64,000 nt of DNA, taken from positions 124,001 to 188,000 of the forward strand of contig JAAZYR010000006.1 in the NCBI GenBank assembly GCA_014239555.1. Direction: 5' to 3'. The notes beneath the pieces are model-generated. The model was not told where the DNA came from. It did not search any database and worked only from the letters and a program-made list of their open reading frames with translations. Of the stretch, positions 25,939-33,716 are shown piece by piece. The DNA comes from Acidimicrobiales bacterium. Lineage in GTDB: Bacteria; Actinomycetota; Acidimicrobiia; Acidimicrobiales; Poriferisodalaceae. Positions within the stretch are counted from its first letter, which is position 1. The number at the start of each line of letters is the position of its first letter. The translations under genes and the position numbers were made by a program.

Positions 25939-26199
25939 ATGATTAACGATGGCATTACCGGCGACTTCCAAACGAGCGTGTCTGCTACCTCAGACTCAAT
26001 GCTCATCGATTGTGATCTGTGCGAATTAAGCGCCACTGATGTATGCAACGACTGCTTGGTCACCTATTTGTGCAGGTCTGACGATAACTCGGTGGTCGTC
26101 GAATTGTCCGAGGTCAGAGCCTTACGCGCACTTGGTGAGGCCGGTCTGGTGCCGAGCTTGAAGCTGCGCAAGTCTGTCGAATGGGAATCTGGACGGTAA
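25939..26199 (+). CDS. Small conserved Cys-rich protein of unknown function
   Basis: An 86-aa protein with a compact cysteine cluster: CDLC, then CNDC eleven residues on, then LVTYLC, followed by an amphipathic segment ALRALGEAGLVPSLKLR. The pattern suggests a small zinc or iron-sulfur site. It resembles a short actinobacterial family I recall with a CxDCVVT signature, but no function is assigned. It is divergent from the kinase and 50 bp before queG. Confidence 0.6.
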   Translation: MINDGITGDFQTSVSATSDSMLIDCDLCELSATDVCNDCLVTYLCRSDDNSVVVELSEVRALRALGEAGLVPSLKLRKSVEWESGR

Positions 26200-26222
26200 C
26201 TTTTCCAAGACGTAGTTCTAAA

Positions 26223-26228
26223 TAGCGT
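26223..26228 (+). promoter_or_regulatory. Possible -10 (TAGCGT) for queG
   Basis: TAGCGT lies 21 bp upstream of the queG ATG in a 50-bp gap. It would give a very short leader. Confidence 0.3.
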
Positions 26229-26249
26229 CAGCGATGCGGTGATGGATTT

Positions 26250-27428
26250 ATGTCTGAAGATCTTGTGGCATGGGGCCCCAGTCTTGAAGAGTTGCAAAAG
26301 ATCGGCAGGAACGCTGGCTTAGATGACTTGGCAGTCACCGGTGTCGAACCAATTGTTGAAGCTCGCCAAGCTATCGAAGACAGAAAAGCCCGGGGGCTTC
26401 ACGCCGGTATGACCTTTACCTACGGGAATGCAGATCGAGCTACGGACCCTTCGCAGTTGTTCGAAGGAGCGCAGAGCGTTCTCGTAGGTATCCGTCGTTA
26501 CCAACCTCCATCAGCGATGAACCATCAAATGCGTCAAGCCGCAGACAAGCAAAAAGCACGCGCCGCTGGTTCTGTAGCCGCATATGTGTCATCCGACGAA
26601 TACGGCTTACTGAGAGAAGGTTTGGAGGCAATCGCCGCGCATCTCGAAGCTTTTGGAGCACAAGCTGAGGTGGTGATGGATGACAACAGGCTCGCGGACC
26701 GAGCGGTTGCCAGCAGGTCTGGCCTTGGATGGTTAGGACGTAACACCATGCTCATACACCCAGAACTCGGCTCTTGGACAGTCATAGGCTCTGTTGTCAC
26801 AGACGCGTTGATTCAAGAAGATTCACTTAGAGTTGAGGACGAGTGCGGCGCTTGTAGTCGCTGCAGCGTCGAATGTCCCACTGGTGCCATCGACAACTTC
26901 GGAGTACTAGACGCGAACCAATGTTTAGCTTGGCTTCTTCAAGCCAAAGGAGTCTTCCCTCGACATCACCGAGTAGCACTTGGGAACCGTATTTATGGTT
27001 GCGACGAATGTCAGATGGTATGTCCGAAAAATGGAGAGCCTCAACCGGTTGCTATAACAGCGCCACAAAGAGAATCGGAGGTTGATCTCGTCGACCTACT
27101 CGATAGTTCTGATGAAAAACTGATGGCAACATATGGGCATTGGTATATCCCGAGGCGTCGTCCCGAATACCTGCGCCGAAATGCGCTTGTGGTGTTGGGC
27201 AACGTCGGAAACCCAAGTGACCCAGATGTCGATCGCGTTATAAAAGTCTCTCTTGATTCGTCCTCGCCGTTGGTTCGAAGTCATGCGATATGGGCTGCGT
27301 GTCGGTTAGGCAAAACGGATCTCGTTGAAAACAAATCGAATGACTCCCTACTGCGAGACGACCCTGACGGATGGGTTGCCTCGGAATTGGCGGCTTGGAA
27401 CATTTCACCTGCACCGGATATTCGATGA
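26250..27428 (+). CDS. queG: Epoxyqueuosine reductase
   Basis: A 392-aa cobalamin-dependent iron-sulfur enzyme that reduces epoxyqueuosine to queuosine in tRNA. Two ferredoxin-type cluster motifs are visible: CGACSRCSVECPTGAI and CDECQMVCPKN. The substrate region includes DNRLADRAVASRSGLGWLGRNTMLIHPELGSW, a QueG hallmark. The C-terminal part has HEAT-like helices (RRNALVVLGNVGNPSD). No other queuosine genes are in the window. It overlaps the glycosyltransferase start by 4 bp (ATGA). Confidence 0.93.
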   Translation: MSEDLVAWGPSLEELQKIGRNAGLDDLAVTGVEPIVEARQAIEDRKARGLHAGMTFTYGNADRATDPSQLFEGAQSVLVGIRRYQPPSAMNHQMRQAADKQKARAAGSVAAYVSSDEYGLLREGLEAIAAHLEAFGAQAEVVMDDNRLADRAVASRSGLGWLGRNTMLIHPELGSWTVIGSVVTDALIQEDSLRVEDECGACSRCSVECPTGAIDNFGVLDANQCLAWLLQAKGVFPRHHRVALGNRIYGCDECQMVCPKNGEPQPVAITAPQRESEVDLVDLLDSSDEKLMATYGHWYIPRRRPEYLRRNALVVLGNVGNPSDPDVDRVIKVSLDSSSPLVRSHAIWAACRLGKTDLVENKSNDSLLRDDPDGWVASELAAWNISPAPDIR

Positions 27429-28537
27429 AGCGTCACCTACTGGTCACCAATGATTATCCGCCCAAAGTGGGTGGGATTCAGAATTATCTCTGGGAGTTGT
27501 GGCGTCGTCTTCCGGGCGACAGGGTCACGGTTCTCACGCCTAAATATCCGTCATCTACGTCTTTTGACTCGGAGCAACATCACCGAATTATCCGTGACCG
27601 AAGCAAAGTGCTACTCCCAACTCGAGCATTAGCTTCCCGGATCCGAAACCTTGCCCGAGAGATAGACGCTGAACTGGTGATATTGGACCCAGCTTTGCCT
27701 CTAGGTCATCTAGGTCCGTCGCTAGGGGTGCCCTACGCTGTGGTCGTTCACGGAGCAGAAGTCACTGTTCCGAGACGTTTACCACTAGCTCGCAATTTGT
27801 TGGGCCGCGTTCTTCGTGGGGCAGAATTCATTATTTCTGCCGGCGGCTATGCAGCTCTTGAGGCTTCTAAGTCCGCTGGTCGAGCTATAAAAACAATTGA
27901 GGTACCCCCAGGTGTCGACGCAGTCCGATTCTCTCCTCTAGATACCGACGAAAAACGAACGCATCGCCTTCGGTTCGGCTTGGATCAAGGTCCCCTCGTC
28001 CTCTGCCTTAGTCGGCTTGTACCTCGAAAGGGATTTGACCGCACCATCGAAGCGGTCGCCAGTCTTCGAGAAGAGTTCCCCGGCATTCAACTTGCCATCG
28101 CAGGCTCGGGGCGTGACGCAAAGCGACTCGACCGTATCGCTCGGAAGTTGGAGTTCCCAGTCAACTTTCTTGGGCGTGTCAACGAGTCCGACCTTTCAGC
28201 GGTTTTCGGGATGGCAGACGTTTTCTCAATGCCGTGCAGGAATCGTTGGGGCGGCCTTGAGCAAGAAGGTTTTGGCATCGTGTTTCTAGAAGCAGCTGCA
28301 TGTGGAGTACCCCAAGTAGCGGGACTCTCCGGTGGTGCCCACGAGGCAGTTACCGATGGGTCAAGCGGTCTTGTGGTTGAGCAACCGAATAACTCTGACT
28401 ACGTGGCCGAAGCCCTCCGCTCGATCCTGGGAAACCCGGATGTCGCCGATCGGATGTCGAAAGAGAGTCGGAGTCGTGTGACGAGCGAGTTGTCTTATGA
28501 CCTTTTGGCGCAACGCCTAGAGAGGGCGTTGTCGTGA
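27425..28537 (+). CDS. GT4 glycosyltransferase, PimB-like (phosphatidylinositol mannosyltransferase)
   Basis: A 370-aa GT-B enzyme. It starts LLVTNDYPPKVGGIQNYLWEL, close to mycobacterial PimB', and has VVHGAEVTVP, PPGVDAVRFSP, LSRLVPRKGFDRTIEA and the EX7E motif in EGFGIVFLEAAACGVPQVAG. PimB' adds the second mannose to PIM1 from GDP-mannose at the membrane; the precise acceptor here is inferred. ATG 27425 overlaps the queG stop; the longer reading from 27371 is rejected. It overlaps the next gene by GTGA. Confidence 0.85.
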   Translation: MKRHLLVTNDYPPKVGGIQNYLWELWRRLPGDRVTVLTPKYPSSTSFDSEQHHRIIRDRSKVLLPTRALASRIRNLAREIDAELVILDPALPLGHLGPSLGVPYAVVVHGAEVTVPRRLPLARNLLGRVLRGAEFIISAGGYAALEASKSAGRAIKTIEVPPGVDAVRFSPLDTDEKRTHRLRFGLDQGPLVLCLSRLVPRKGFDRTIEAVASLREEFPGIQLAIAGSGRDAKRLDRIARKLEFPVNFLGRVNESDLSAVFGMADVFSMPCRNRWGGLEQEGFGIVFLEAAACGVPQVAGLSGGAHEAVTDGSSGLVVEQPNNSDYVAEALRSILGNPDVADRMSKESRSRVTSELSYDLLAQRLERALS

Positions 28538-28989
28538 ACGAAGATGGGCCAGCACCAGGTGTCGTCAAGGGTAAGCGCCTGATCGCTGCCGCTTGGCAAT
28601 CGACGGCTTTCTTTCTCCTGGTTCTTTTGGCAGGAGTCATTCGGCTGGACCTCTTTGGCGTAGTTGTGGTTATCGTCTCCGTCGTAATGTTCAGTCTTGG
28701 AGTATTACTTCTCGCTCTCGCTTTCGCCTTAGGAATAAGACGGAGCCGGGCCGAAGAGGTAAGTGTCAGCGGACTATTTCTTCTCCAAGGATCCTCACCG
28801 TCGGTTGTGCGCAAAGTTCTCATTGGCTCTGTTGTTACTCAGTTAACAGCCGCACTTGTTGCATCCGGTTTGCGGATTTATACGGAGATGGCATTTGCCA
28901 TTTTGGCGCCTACGTTCGTTTTTGGACTGGCCAGCGTATGGGCGGGTCGATACGGGTCATTCCCACCTCGCACCTCCGACTCCGTCTGA
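28534..28989 (+). CDS. Conserved four-helix membrane protein
   Basis: A 151-aa protein with four membrane segments (about 19-40, 42-68, 93-112 and 116-137). A conserved-looking stretch GLFLLQGSSPSVVRKVLIGS lies between helices 2 and 3, and AGRYGSFPPR ends the last helix; I have the impression of a common acidimicrobial family of unknown function. GTG start is coupled to the PimB-like gene by a GTGA overlap, so a role at the membrane in the same pathway is possible but unproven. Confidence 0.7.
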   Translation: MNEDGPAPGVVKGKRLIAAAWQSTAFFLLVLLAGVIRLDLFGVVVVIVSVVMFSLGVLLLALAFALGIRRSRAEEVSVSGLFLLQGSSPSVVRKVLIGSVVTQLTAALVASGLRIYTEMAFAILAPTFVFGLASVWAGRYGSFPPRTSDSV

Positions 28990-29038
28990 GAGCTTCAGCG
29001 TGGCAGAATAAAGGAAGTGCGAAGATGGGAGGCCACTG

Positions 29039-29482
29039 ATGATCGACAAGCTGAGCGTCTCTCGTGTCATCAATGCTGAACTTAAAGACTGTCATGCACT
29101 CGTGTCTGACATCGAAGGCTATGAAACTTGGGTAAGCGACCTCAAAGAGGTAGATATAAAAAATCGAGATGACGAGGGCCGGGTTACGGAGGCTACGTTT
29201 CGAGTGGCAGCCATGGGTAGGAGCGCTAGCTATTCGCTTGCATACGACCACTCTGACGCTCCCTCAGCTATTCGCTGGGAACTGGTGACCGGCGATATTG
29301 TCAAACGCCTTGATGGCAGCTACAGCTTTGAGAGTGTGCTCGATGACCCCAAGCAAACCGAAGTCCTCTTCGAACTCGCTCTTGAACTTGCTATTCCGCT
29401 CCCAGGTTTTGTGAAACGTCGTGCCGAAGGAAGAATCGCTCACGCCGCTCTTGACGATCTGCAGGCGCAGCTAGAGCATTAG
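29039..29482 (+). CDS. SRPBCC family protein (polyketide cyclase/START-like)
   Basis: A 147-aa START-fold protein: DIEGYETWVSDLKEVDI, EATFRVAAMGRSASYSLAYDH, SAIRWELVTGDIVKRLDGSYSFES and a long C-terminal helix with VKRRAEGRIAHAALDDLQ. The fold binds a hydrophobic ligand; members include coenzyme Q-binding COQ10-like proteins and cyclases. The ligand is unknown. GGGAGG lies 7-12 bp before the ATG. It follows the membrane protein by 49 bp. Confidence 0.82.
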   Translation: MIDKLSVSRVINAELKDCHALVSDIEGYETWVSDLKEVDIKNRDDEGRVTEATFRVAAMGRSASYSLAYDHSDAPSAIRWELVTGDIVKRLDGSYSFESVLDDPKQTEVLFELALELAIPLPGFVKRRAEGRIAHAALDDLQAQLEH

Positions 29483-29591
29483 CCGATTTCTCGGCCGCGA
29501 ACTCGAGTACGCGTGATTTGTTCCACGATTTTGATCGGTAGATAGTGGATATTTTTGAGTGAGGTGCTCCGATTAACGCCCTAGCTCTCGG

Positions 29592-29597
29592 TACTCT
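29592..29597 (+). promoter_or_regulatory. Possible -10 (TACTCT) for the aminotransferase gene
   Basis: TACTCT ends 8 bp before the GTG start, another near-leaderless arrangement. The rest of the 123-bp gap (29483-29605) shows nothing recognisable. Confidence 0.35.
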
Positions 29598-29605
29598 CAA
29601 GCCTC

Positions 29606-30781
29606 GTGGAGTTCAGACGCATAAGTAACTTGCCGCCGTATGTCTTTACGATTATCGATTCCCTAAAAATCGAGAGAAGGCGCGCCGGGGTCGACGTTAT
29701 CGATCTGGGATTTGGAAATCCCGACATACCTTCTCCGCGAGCTGCGGTTGAGAAACTGGGTGAAGCGGCCAAGAATGACCGCAACCATCGGTATTCGGCT
29801 AGTCGAGGAATTCCCAAGCTGCGCCAAGCAGTAGCAGACCTGTACGCCCGTCAATGGGACGTCTCGCTAGACCCAGATACCGAAATCATTAATACGATCG
29901 GAGCAAAGGAAGGTTTTTCTCACTTGATGTGGACGTTGCTCGCGCCAGGCGACGCATGCTTGGTTCCAGCGCCTTCTTACCCCATCCACATATTCGGACC
30001 GCTGTTTACCGGAGCAAATGTCCGCGAAGTGCCCTTGGCGACAGGCGAAGACTTCTTCGAGTCGCTAGTGGAACGATTCGAGTACTCCTGGCCTCGCCCA
30101 CGAGTTATCGTCCTTTCTTTTCCCCACAACCCGACCACAACATGTGTCGACTTGGCCTTTATGCAACGACTGGTCGATTTTGCGCGAGAGCGCGATGTTG
30201 TCCTAGTGCATGATTTTGCATATGCGGACTTAGGTTTCGACGGGTATCAACCTCCGTCGATCCTGCAAGCGGAAGGGGCGAAAGAGGTCGCGGTTGAGTT
30301 TTATAGCTTGACTAAATCGTTCTCAATGGCGGGATGGAGGGTTGCCTTTTGTCTCGGAAATAGCGAAGTTGTTGGTGCCCTTGCAAAATTGAAGAGCTAT
30401 CTCGACTACGGCACCTTTCAACCGATCCAAATTGCAGCAACGGTCGTCATGAACGAAGAGTCTGACTATCCGGCTGAAGTAAATCAGATCTACCAATCGC
30501 GTCGCGACAGTCTCATCAGAGGACTTGAACGAATCGGATGGGATGTGGAACCGCCCAAGGGGACAATGTTCGTTTGGGCCCCTATCCCCGATGCGTACAG
30601 GGAGATGGGTTCGGTCGGGTTCTGTACTCACCTGGTGGAGACGACAAATGTCGCGCTTTCGCCCGGAATCGGCTTTGGCCCTGGGGGTGAGGGCTATGTC
30701 CGATTCGCTCTTGTCGAAAATGAGCAACGCATCCGCCAGGCGATAACGCAACTCGGCACGGGTCTGCAACGGCTCAGTTGA
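29606..30781 (+). CDS. alaC: Class I aminotransferase, alanine transaminase AlaC type
   Basis: A 391-aa fold type I PLP enzyme. The order RRISNLPPYVF, DLGFGNPDIPSP, YSASRGIPKLRQAV, TIGAKEGFSHLMW, VPAPSYPIHIFGPL and the lysine motif YSLTKSFSMAGWRV tracks E. coli AlaC closely. It should convert pyruvate and glutamate to alanine and 2-oxoglutarate; related enzymes accept other substrates such as LL-diaminopimelate. GTG start. It ends 24 bp from the convergent glycerol kinase. Confidence 0.85.
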   Translation: MEFRRISNLPPYVFTIIDSLKIERRRAGVDVIDLGFGNPDIPSPRAAVEKLGEAAKNDRNHRYSASRGIPKLRQAVADLYARQWDVSLDPDTEIINTIGAKEGFSHLMWTLLAPGDACLVPAPSYPIHIFGPLFTGANVREVPLATGEDFFESLVERFEYSWPRPRVIVLSFPHNPTTTCVDLAFMQRLVDFARERDVVLVHDFAYADLGFDGYQPPSILQAEGAKEVAVEFYSLTKSFSMAGWRVAFCLGNSEVVGALAKLKSYLDYGTFQPIQIAATVVMNEESDYPAEVNQIYQSRRDSLIRGLERIGWDVEPPKGTMFVWAPIPDAYREMGSVGFCTHLVETTNVALSPGIGFGPGGEGYVRFALVENEQRIRQAITQLGTGLQRLS

Positions 30782-30805
30782 CGGGAAAACCGATTCAACC
30801 AATTG

Positions 30806-32275
30806 CTAAATCGCCCAATTTCGCGACCGGGTAACTGCTCGCAACCAATCCTGATGTACGGCATCAGATTCACTTCGGTTGTCACGCGGTTCGAAGGCCT
30901 GATCAAGTTGCCAAGTAGCACTAATTTCTTGTGTATCAGCCCAAATTCCCTCGGCGAGACCCGCGAGCATCGCTGCTCCCTGGGCGGTTGTTTCAGTGAT
31001 AATCGGTCTCGCAACGCGCACACCAAGTTGATCCGCCTGGATCTGTAGGAGCAAGTCCATGACCGCTGCTCCGCCGTCGACGCGCATTTCGCTTACTGGC
31101 ATTCCACCAGCTTGCGTCATGGCCTCAACCACATCGCGCGTTTGGAATGCCATTGCCTCAACGACCGCGAGGGCCAATTCCGCTCGCCCCGTGCCTCCCG
31201 TTATTCCAATAATCGTTCCTCGAGCGCGCGGATCCCACCAGGGACTTCCCAGACCAGCAAAAGCTGGGACGAAAAAAACGCCACCGGTATTGTCGACTGA
31301 CCGCGCCAGATCACTTATTTCAGAGGCATCGCCGATCACTCCTAGACCGTCTCGGAGCCATTGGATAGCAGCGCCTGTCACAAAGACTGATCCTTCGAGC
31401 GCAAAAACTGGCCCGGCACCGAGATCCCACGCAACTGTTGTGAGTAAACCTTCGACCGGATCAGGACACGTTGTGCCTACGTTCATTAATACAAAGGACC
31501 CAGTCCCGTAGGTATTTTTAGTCATGCCAGGCTCTAAGCATGCCTGACCAAAGAGCGCTGACTGCTGGTCTCCGGCAACGCCGCTGATAGGCACTCCAGC
31601 ACCCAACGCGGTGGTATCGGCGGTCATGGCGAAGCGCCCTGAGGAAGGTCGAATCTCAGGCAAACTAGACGCGGGTACTCCGAATAGCTCACACAGCTCC
31701 TGAGACCAACATGCCTGATTGATGTCATAAAGGAGTGTTCTCGATGCATTCGTCACATCTGTGGCGTGCGTTGAGCCTCCACTCAACTTCCATATAAGCC
31801 AACTGTCTATTGTCCCGAACGCCAGATCTGGGCTCACCTCTACAGAGTGGTTCTTTATTAACCATTCGATCTTTGTTCCGCTGAAATACGGGTTAATGAC
31901 AAGCCCGGTGGTTTGGCGGATTTGATCTAACCATCCGGCATCTAAAAGTTGGTCACATTGATCAGATGTCCGAAGGTCCTGCCAGACAATAGCGTTACAT
32001 AAGGGCTCATTCGAAGTACGACTCCATGCCACTATGGTCTCTCTCTGATTGGTTATACCCACCGCCGCCACTGGTTCGTCGAGAACGCTCATAAGCTCTA
32101 AGAGAGTGCTTTGAACGGACGCCCAAATTTCAGCTGCGTCGTGTTCCACCCAACCGGGCCTGGGGTAATACTGGCGGAATTCTTTGTAAGAGAGGGCCAC
32201 CTGTTCGCCGTTCTCGTTGAGAGCAAACGCCCTAACACCTGTCGTGCCTGCGTCGATCGAGACCACTACTGCCAT
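30806..32275 (-). CDS. glpK: Glycerol kinase
   Basis: A 489-aa FGGY kinase. Signatures are VSIDAGTTGVRAFALNENG, YYPRPGWVEHDAAEIW, AVGITNQRETIVAWSR, IVWQDLRTSDQC, GVAGDQQSALFGQACLEPGMTKNTYGTGSF and the ADP-binding RVDGGAAVMDLLLQIQAD. It phosphorylates glycerol for entry into lipid or central metabolism. No glycerol facilitator or G3P dehydrogenase is nearby. A leaderless -10 precedes the ATG on the minus strand. It is divergent from trkA. Confidence 0.92.
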   Translation of the reverse strand: MAVVVSIDAGTTGVRAFALNENGEQVALSYKEFRQYYPRPGWVEHDAAEIWASVQSTLLELMSVLDEPVAAVGITNQRETIVAWSRTSNEPLCNAIVWQDLRTSDQCDQLLDAGWLDQIRQTTGLVINPYFSGTKIEWLIKNHSVEVSPDLAFGTIDSWLIWKLSGGSTHATDVTNASRTLLYDINQACWSQELCELFGVPASSLPEIRPSSGRFAMTADTTALGAGVPISGVAGDQQSALFGQACLEPGMTKNTYGTGSFVLMNVGTTCPDPVEGLLTTVAWDLGAGPVFALEGSVFVTGAAIQWLRDGLGVIGDASEISDLARSVDNTGGVFFVPAFAGLGSPWWDPRARGTIIGITGGTGRAELALAVVEAMAFQTRDVVEAMTQAGGMPVSEMRVDGGAAVMDLLLQIQADQLGVRVARPIITETTAQGAAMLAGLAEGIWADTQEISATWQLDQAFEPRDNRSESDAVHQDWLRAVTRSRNWAI

Positions 32276-32281
32276 TCAAAT

Positions 32282-32287
32282 AAGTTA
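32282..32287 (-). promoter_or_regulatory. Probable -10 (TAACTT) for glpK, leaderless
   Basis: On the minus strand TAACTT is followed by exactly 6 nt and the ATG of glpK. Confidence 0.45.
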
Positions 32288-32303
32288 CCGTCTCGACTCA
32301 GTG

Positions 32304-32315
32304 AGCTAATTAGCT
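32304..32315. promoter_or_regulatory. 12-bp palindrome between glpK and trkA
   Basis: AGCTAATTAGCT is a perfect palindrome in the 88-bp divergent region, 17 bp beyond the glpK -10, where a glpK -35 or a repressor site would be expected. No factor can be named. Confidence 0.35.
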
Positions 32316-32350
32316 AGCCCCTGTATGTTCTCAGCGCCGAACTAGGGCGG

Positions 32351-32356
32351 TACCGT
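32351..32356 (+). promoter_or_regulatory. Probable -10 (TACCGT) for the trk operon, leaderless
   Basis: TACCGT ends 7 bp before the GTG of trkA. TTCTCA, 17 bp further upstream at 32328-32333, is a plausible -35 (four of six matches to TTGACA). Confidence 0.5.
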
Positions 32357-32363
32357 TGGCACC

Positions 32364-33716
32364 GTGAGAATCCTGGTGGTCGGTGCCGGAGAGGTGGGTA
32401 GCTACGTGGCGGCGCGGCTGTCACGTGAGGGGAACGATGTAGTCGTCATAGATGAGTTGCGGGCTCCCCTGACGCGACTCGAACGAGACAACGACATTCT
32501 CACCGTCATGGGAGATGCGACTAACCCCAGCACTTTGATCGAAGCGGAGGTAGACAAGGCTGAAGTCCTGGTCGCCGTAACCCAAAGTCACAAGACAAAT
32601 TTGCTCGTCTGTCTTCAGGTGAGACAAGCGCGTGGGCAAGAAGCACTGTCGACCGTCGCTCGCATCGATGACCCCGAACTACGAGGACCTGCCGGTCGCA
32701 AAATTCGCGATGCAATGGGCGTCGACCTCGTTCTGGACCCCGACGAACAGACCGCCGGAGCGATACAGGAACTGTTGCTCTACCGAGGTGCGAGCAATTT
32801 GCACGAAATGGCTGGGGGGGAAGTTCTATTGGTTGGAGCGCGTTTAGCCGACGATGCTCCTGTTGTGGGTCGCTCCATAGCTGAGATTGGCTCCTCTTAC
32901 GATCCGGAATGGGATTTCATTTTCGGTGAAATTGTTCGGGACGGAGAAAGTCACGTTGTTCGTGAGGAGACCGTTCTGCAATCACACGACTTGCTCCGAG
33001 TCGTGTCCCTTCGTAGGGGTCGACGCGAGTTAATGGGTTTACTTGGCTTGCAGCGAACTGAAGTCAAACGAGTGATGCTTTTAGGTGGCGGCCGAACAGC
33101 GGAGCTTCTAGCGAAGCGACTGATTGACACGGGAGTCGAGGTCGTCATTATTGAGATACGAAGGGAACGCTGTGAGCGGCTGGCAGAGAATTTGCCAGGC
33201 TGTTTAGTTTTCGAAGGGGATATAACAGACACTGACCTTCTTTCTTCGGAACGAGTGGGCGATTTCGACACTGTGGTTGCGTCAACAGGGGAAGACGATG
33301 CAAATGTTCTCGCCTGCTTGTATGCGAAATCGATGGGAGTCCCGGAAACGATTGCCGTGGTACACAGACTCAGTCTGCTGCCTTTACTAGAGCAAGCCGG
33401 GATTGACGCGGCGCTGTCACCGCGAACTGCAAGCGCCAACAGTGTTCTGCGTTACGTTCGAGGCGATGTAGCAGACGTAGCGACCTTCCTAGACGGCGAC
33501 GTTGAGGTCGTAGAGTTTGAGGTGGCACCCGAAGCGACAGCTGACGGCGCAGTCGTTCGAGATCTCGGTCTCTCCAACAACGTGCTCCTTGCCGCCATCG
33601 TGCGTGACGGCAATGCACATATAGCTCGGGGTCGAAGCGTGTTACGCGCCCGAGACCATGTGATCGTATTTGCAAAACCCCATCTTGTGGATGAGGTGAA
33701 GCAGGCCTTCGGGTGA
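32364..33716 (+). CDS. trkA: Trk potassium uptake regulatory subunit TrkA
   Basis: A 450-aa cytoplasmic gating ring protein with two RCK halves, each a TrkA-N Rossmann domain plus TrkA-C domain. First loop: VVGAGEVGSYVAARLSREGNDVVVID; second, less canonical: LLGGGRTAELLAKRLIDTG. Conserved acidic strand ends (VID, IIE) can bind NAD(H)/ATP. It controls the TrkH pore. The stop overlaps the first trkH by 4 bp (GTGA), followed by a second trkH: a three-gene potassium operon. Confidence 0.92.
   Translation: MRILVVGAGEVGSYVAARLSREGNDVVVIDELRAPLTRLERDNDILTVMGDATNPSTLIEAEVDKAEVLVAVTQSHKTNLLVCLQVRQARGQEALSTVARIDDPELRGPAGRKIRDAMGVDLVLDPDEQTAGAIQELLLYRGASNLHEMAGGEVLLVGARLADDAPVVGRSIAEIGSSYDPEWDFIFGEIVRDGESHVVREETVLQSHDLLRVVSLRRGRRELMGLLGLQRTEVKRVMLLGGGRTAELLAKRLIDTGVEVVIIEIRRERCERLAENLPGCLVFEGDITDTDLLSSERVGDFDTVVASTGEDDANVLACLYAKSMGVPETIAVVHRLSLLPLLEQAGIDAALSPRTASANSVLRYVRGDVADVATFLDGDVEVVEFEVAPEATADGAVVRDLGLSNNVLLAAIVRDGNAHIARGRSVLRARDHVIVFAKPHLVDEVKQAFG

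Noticed and set aside
32276-32363. c-di-AMP (ydaO) riboswitch before the trk operon
   Set aside because: The region is too short, and a -10 sits 7 bp from the start codon, leaving no leader.
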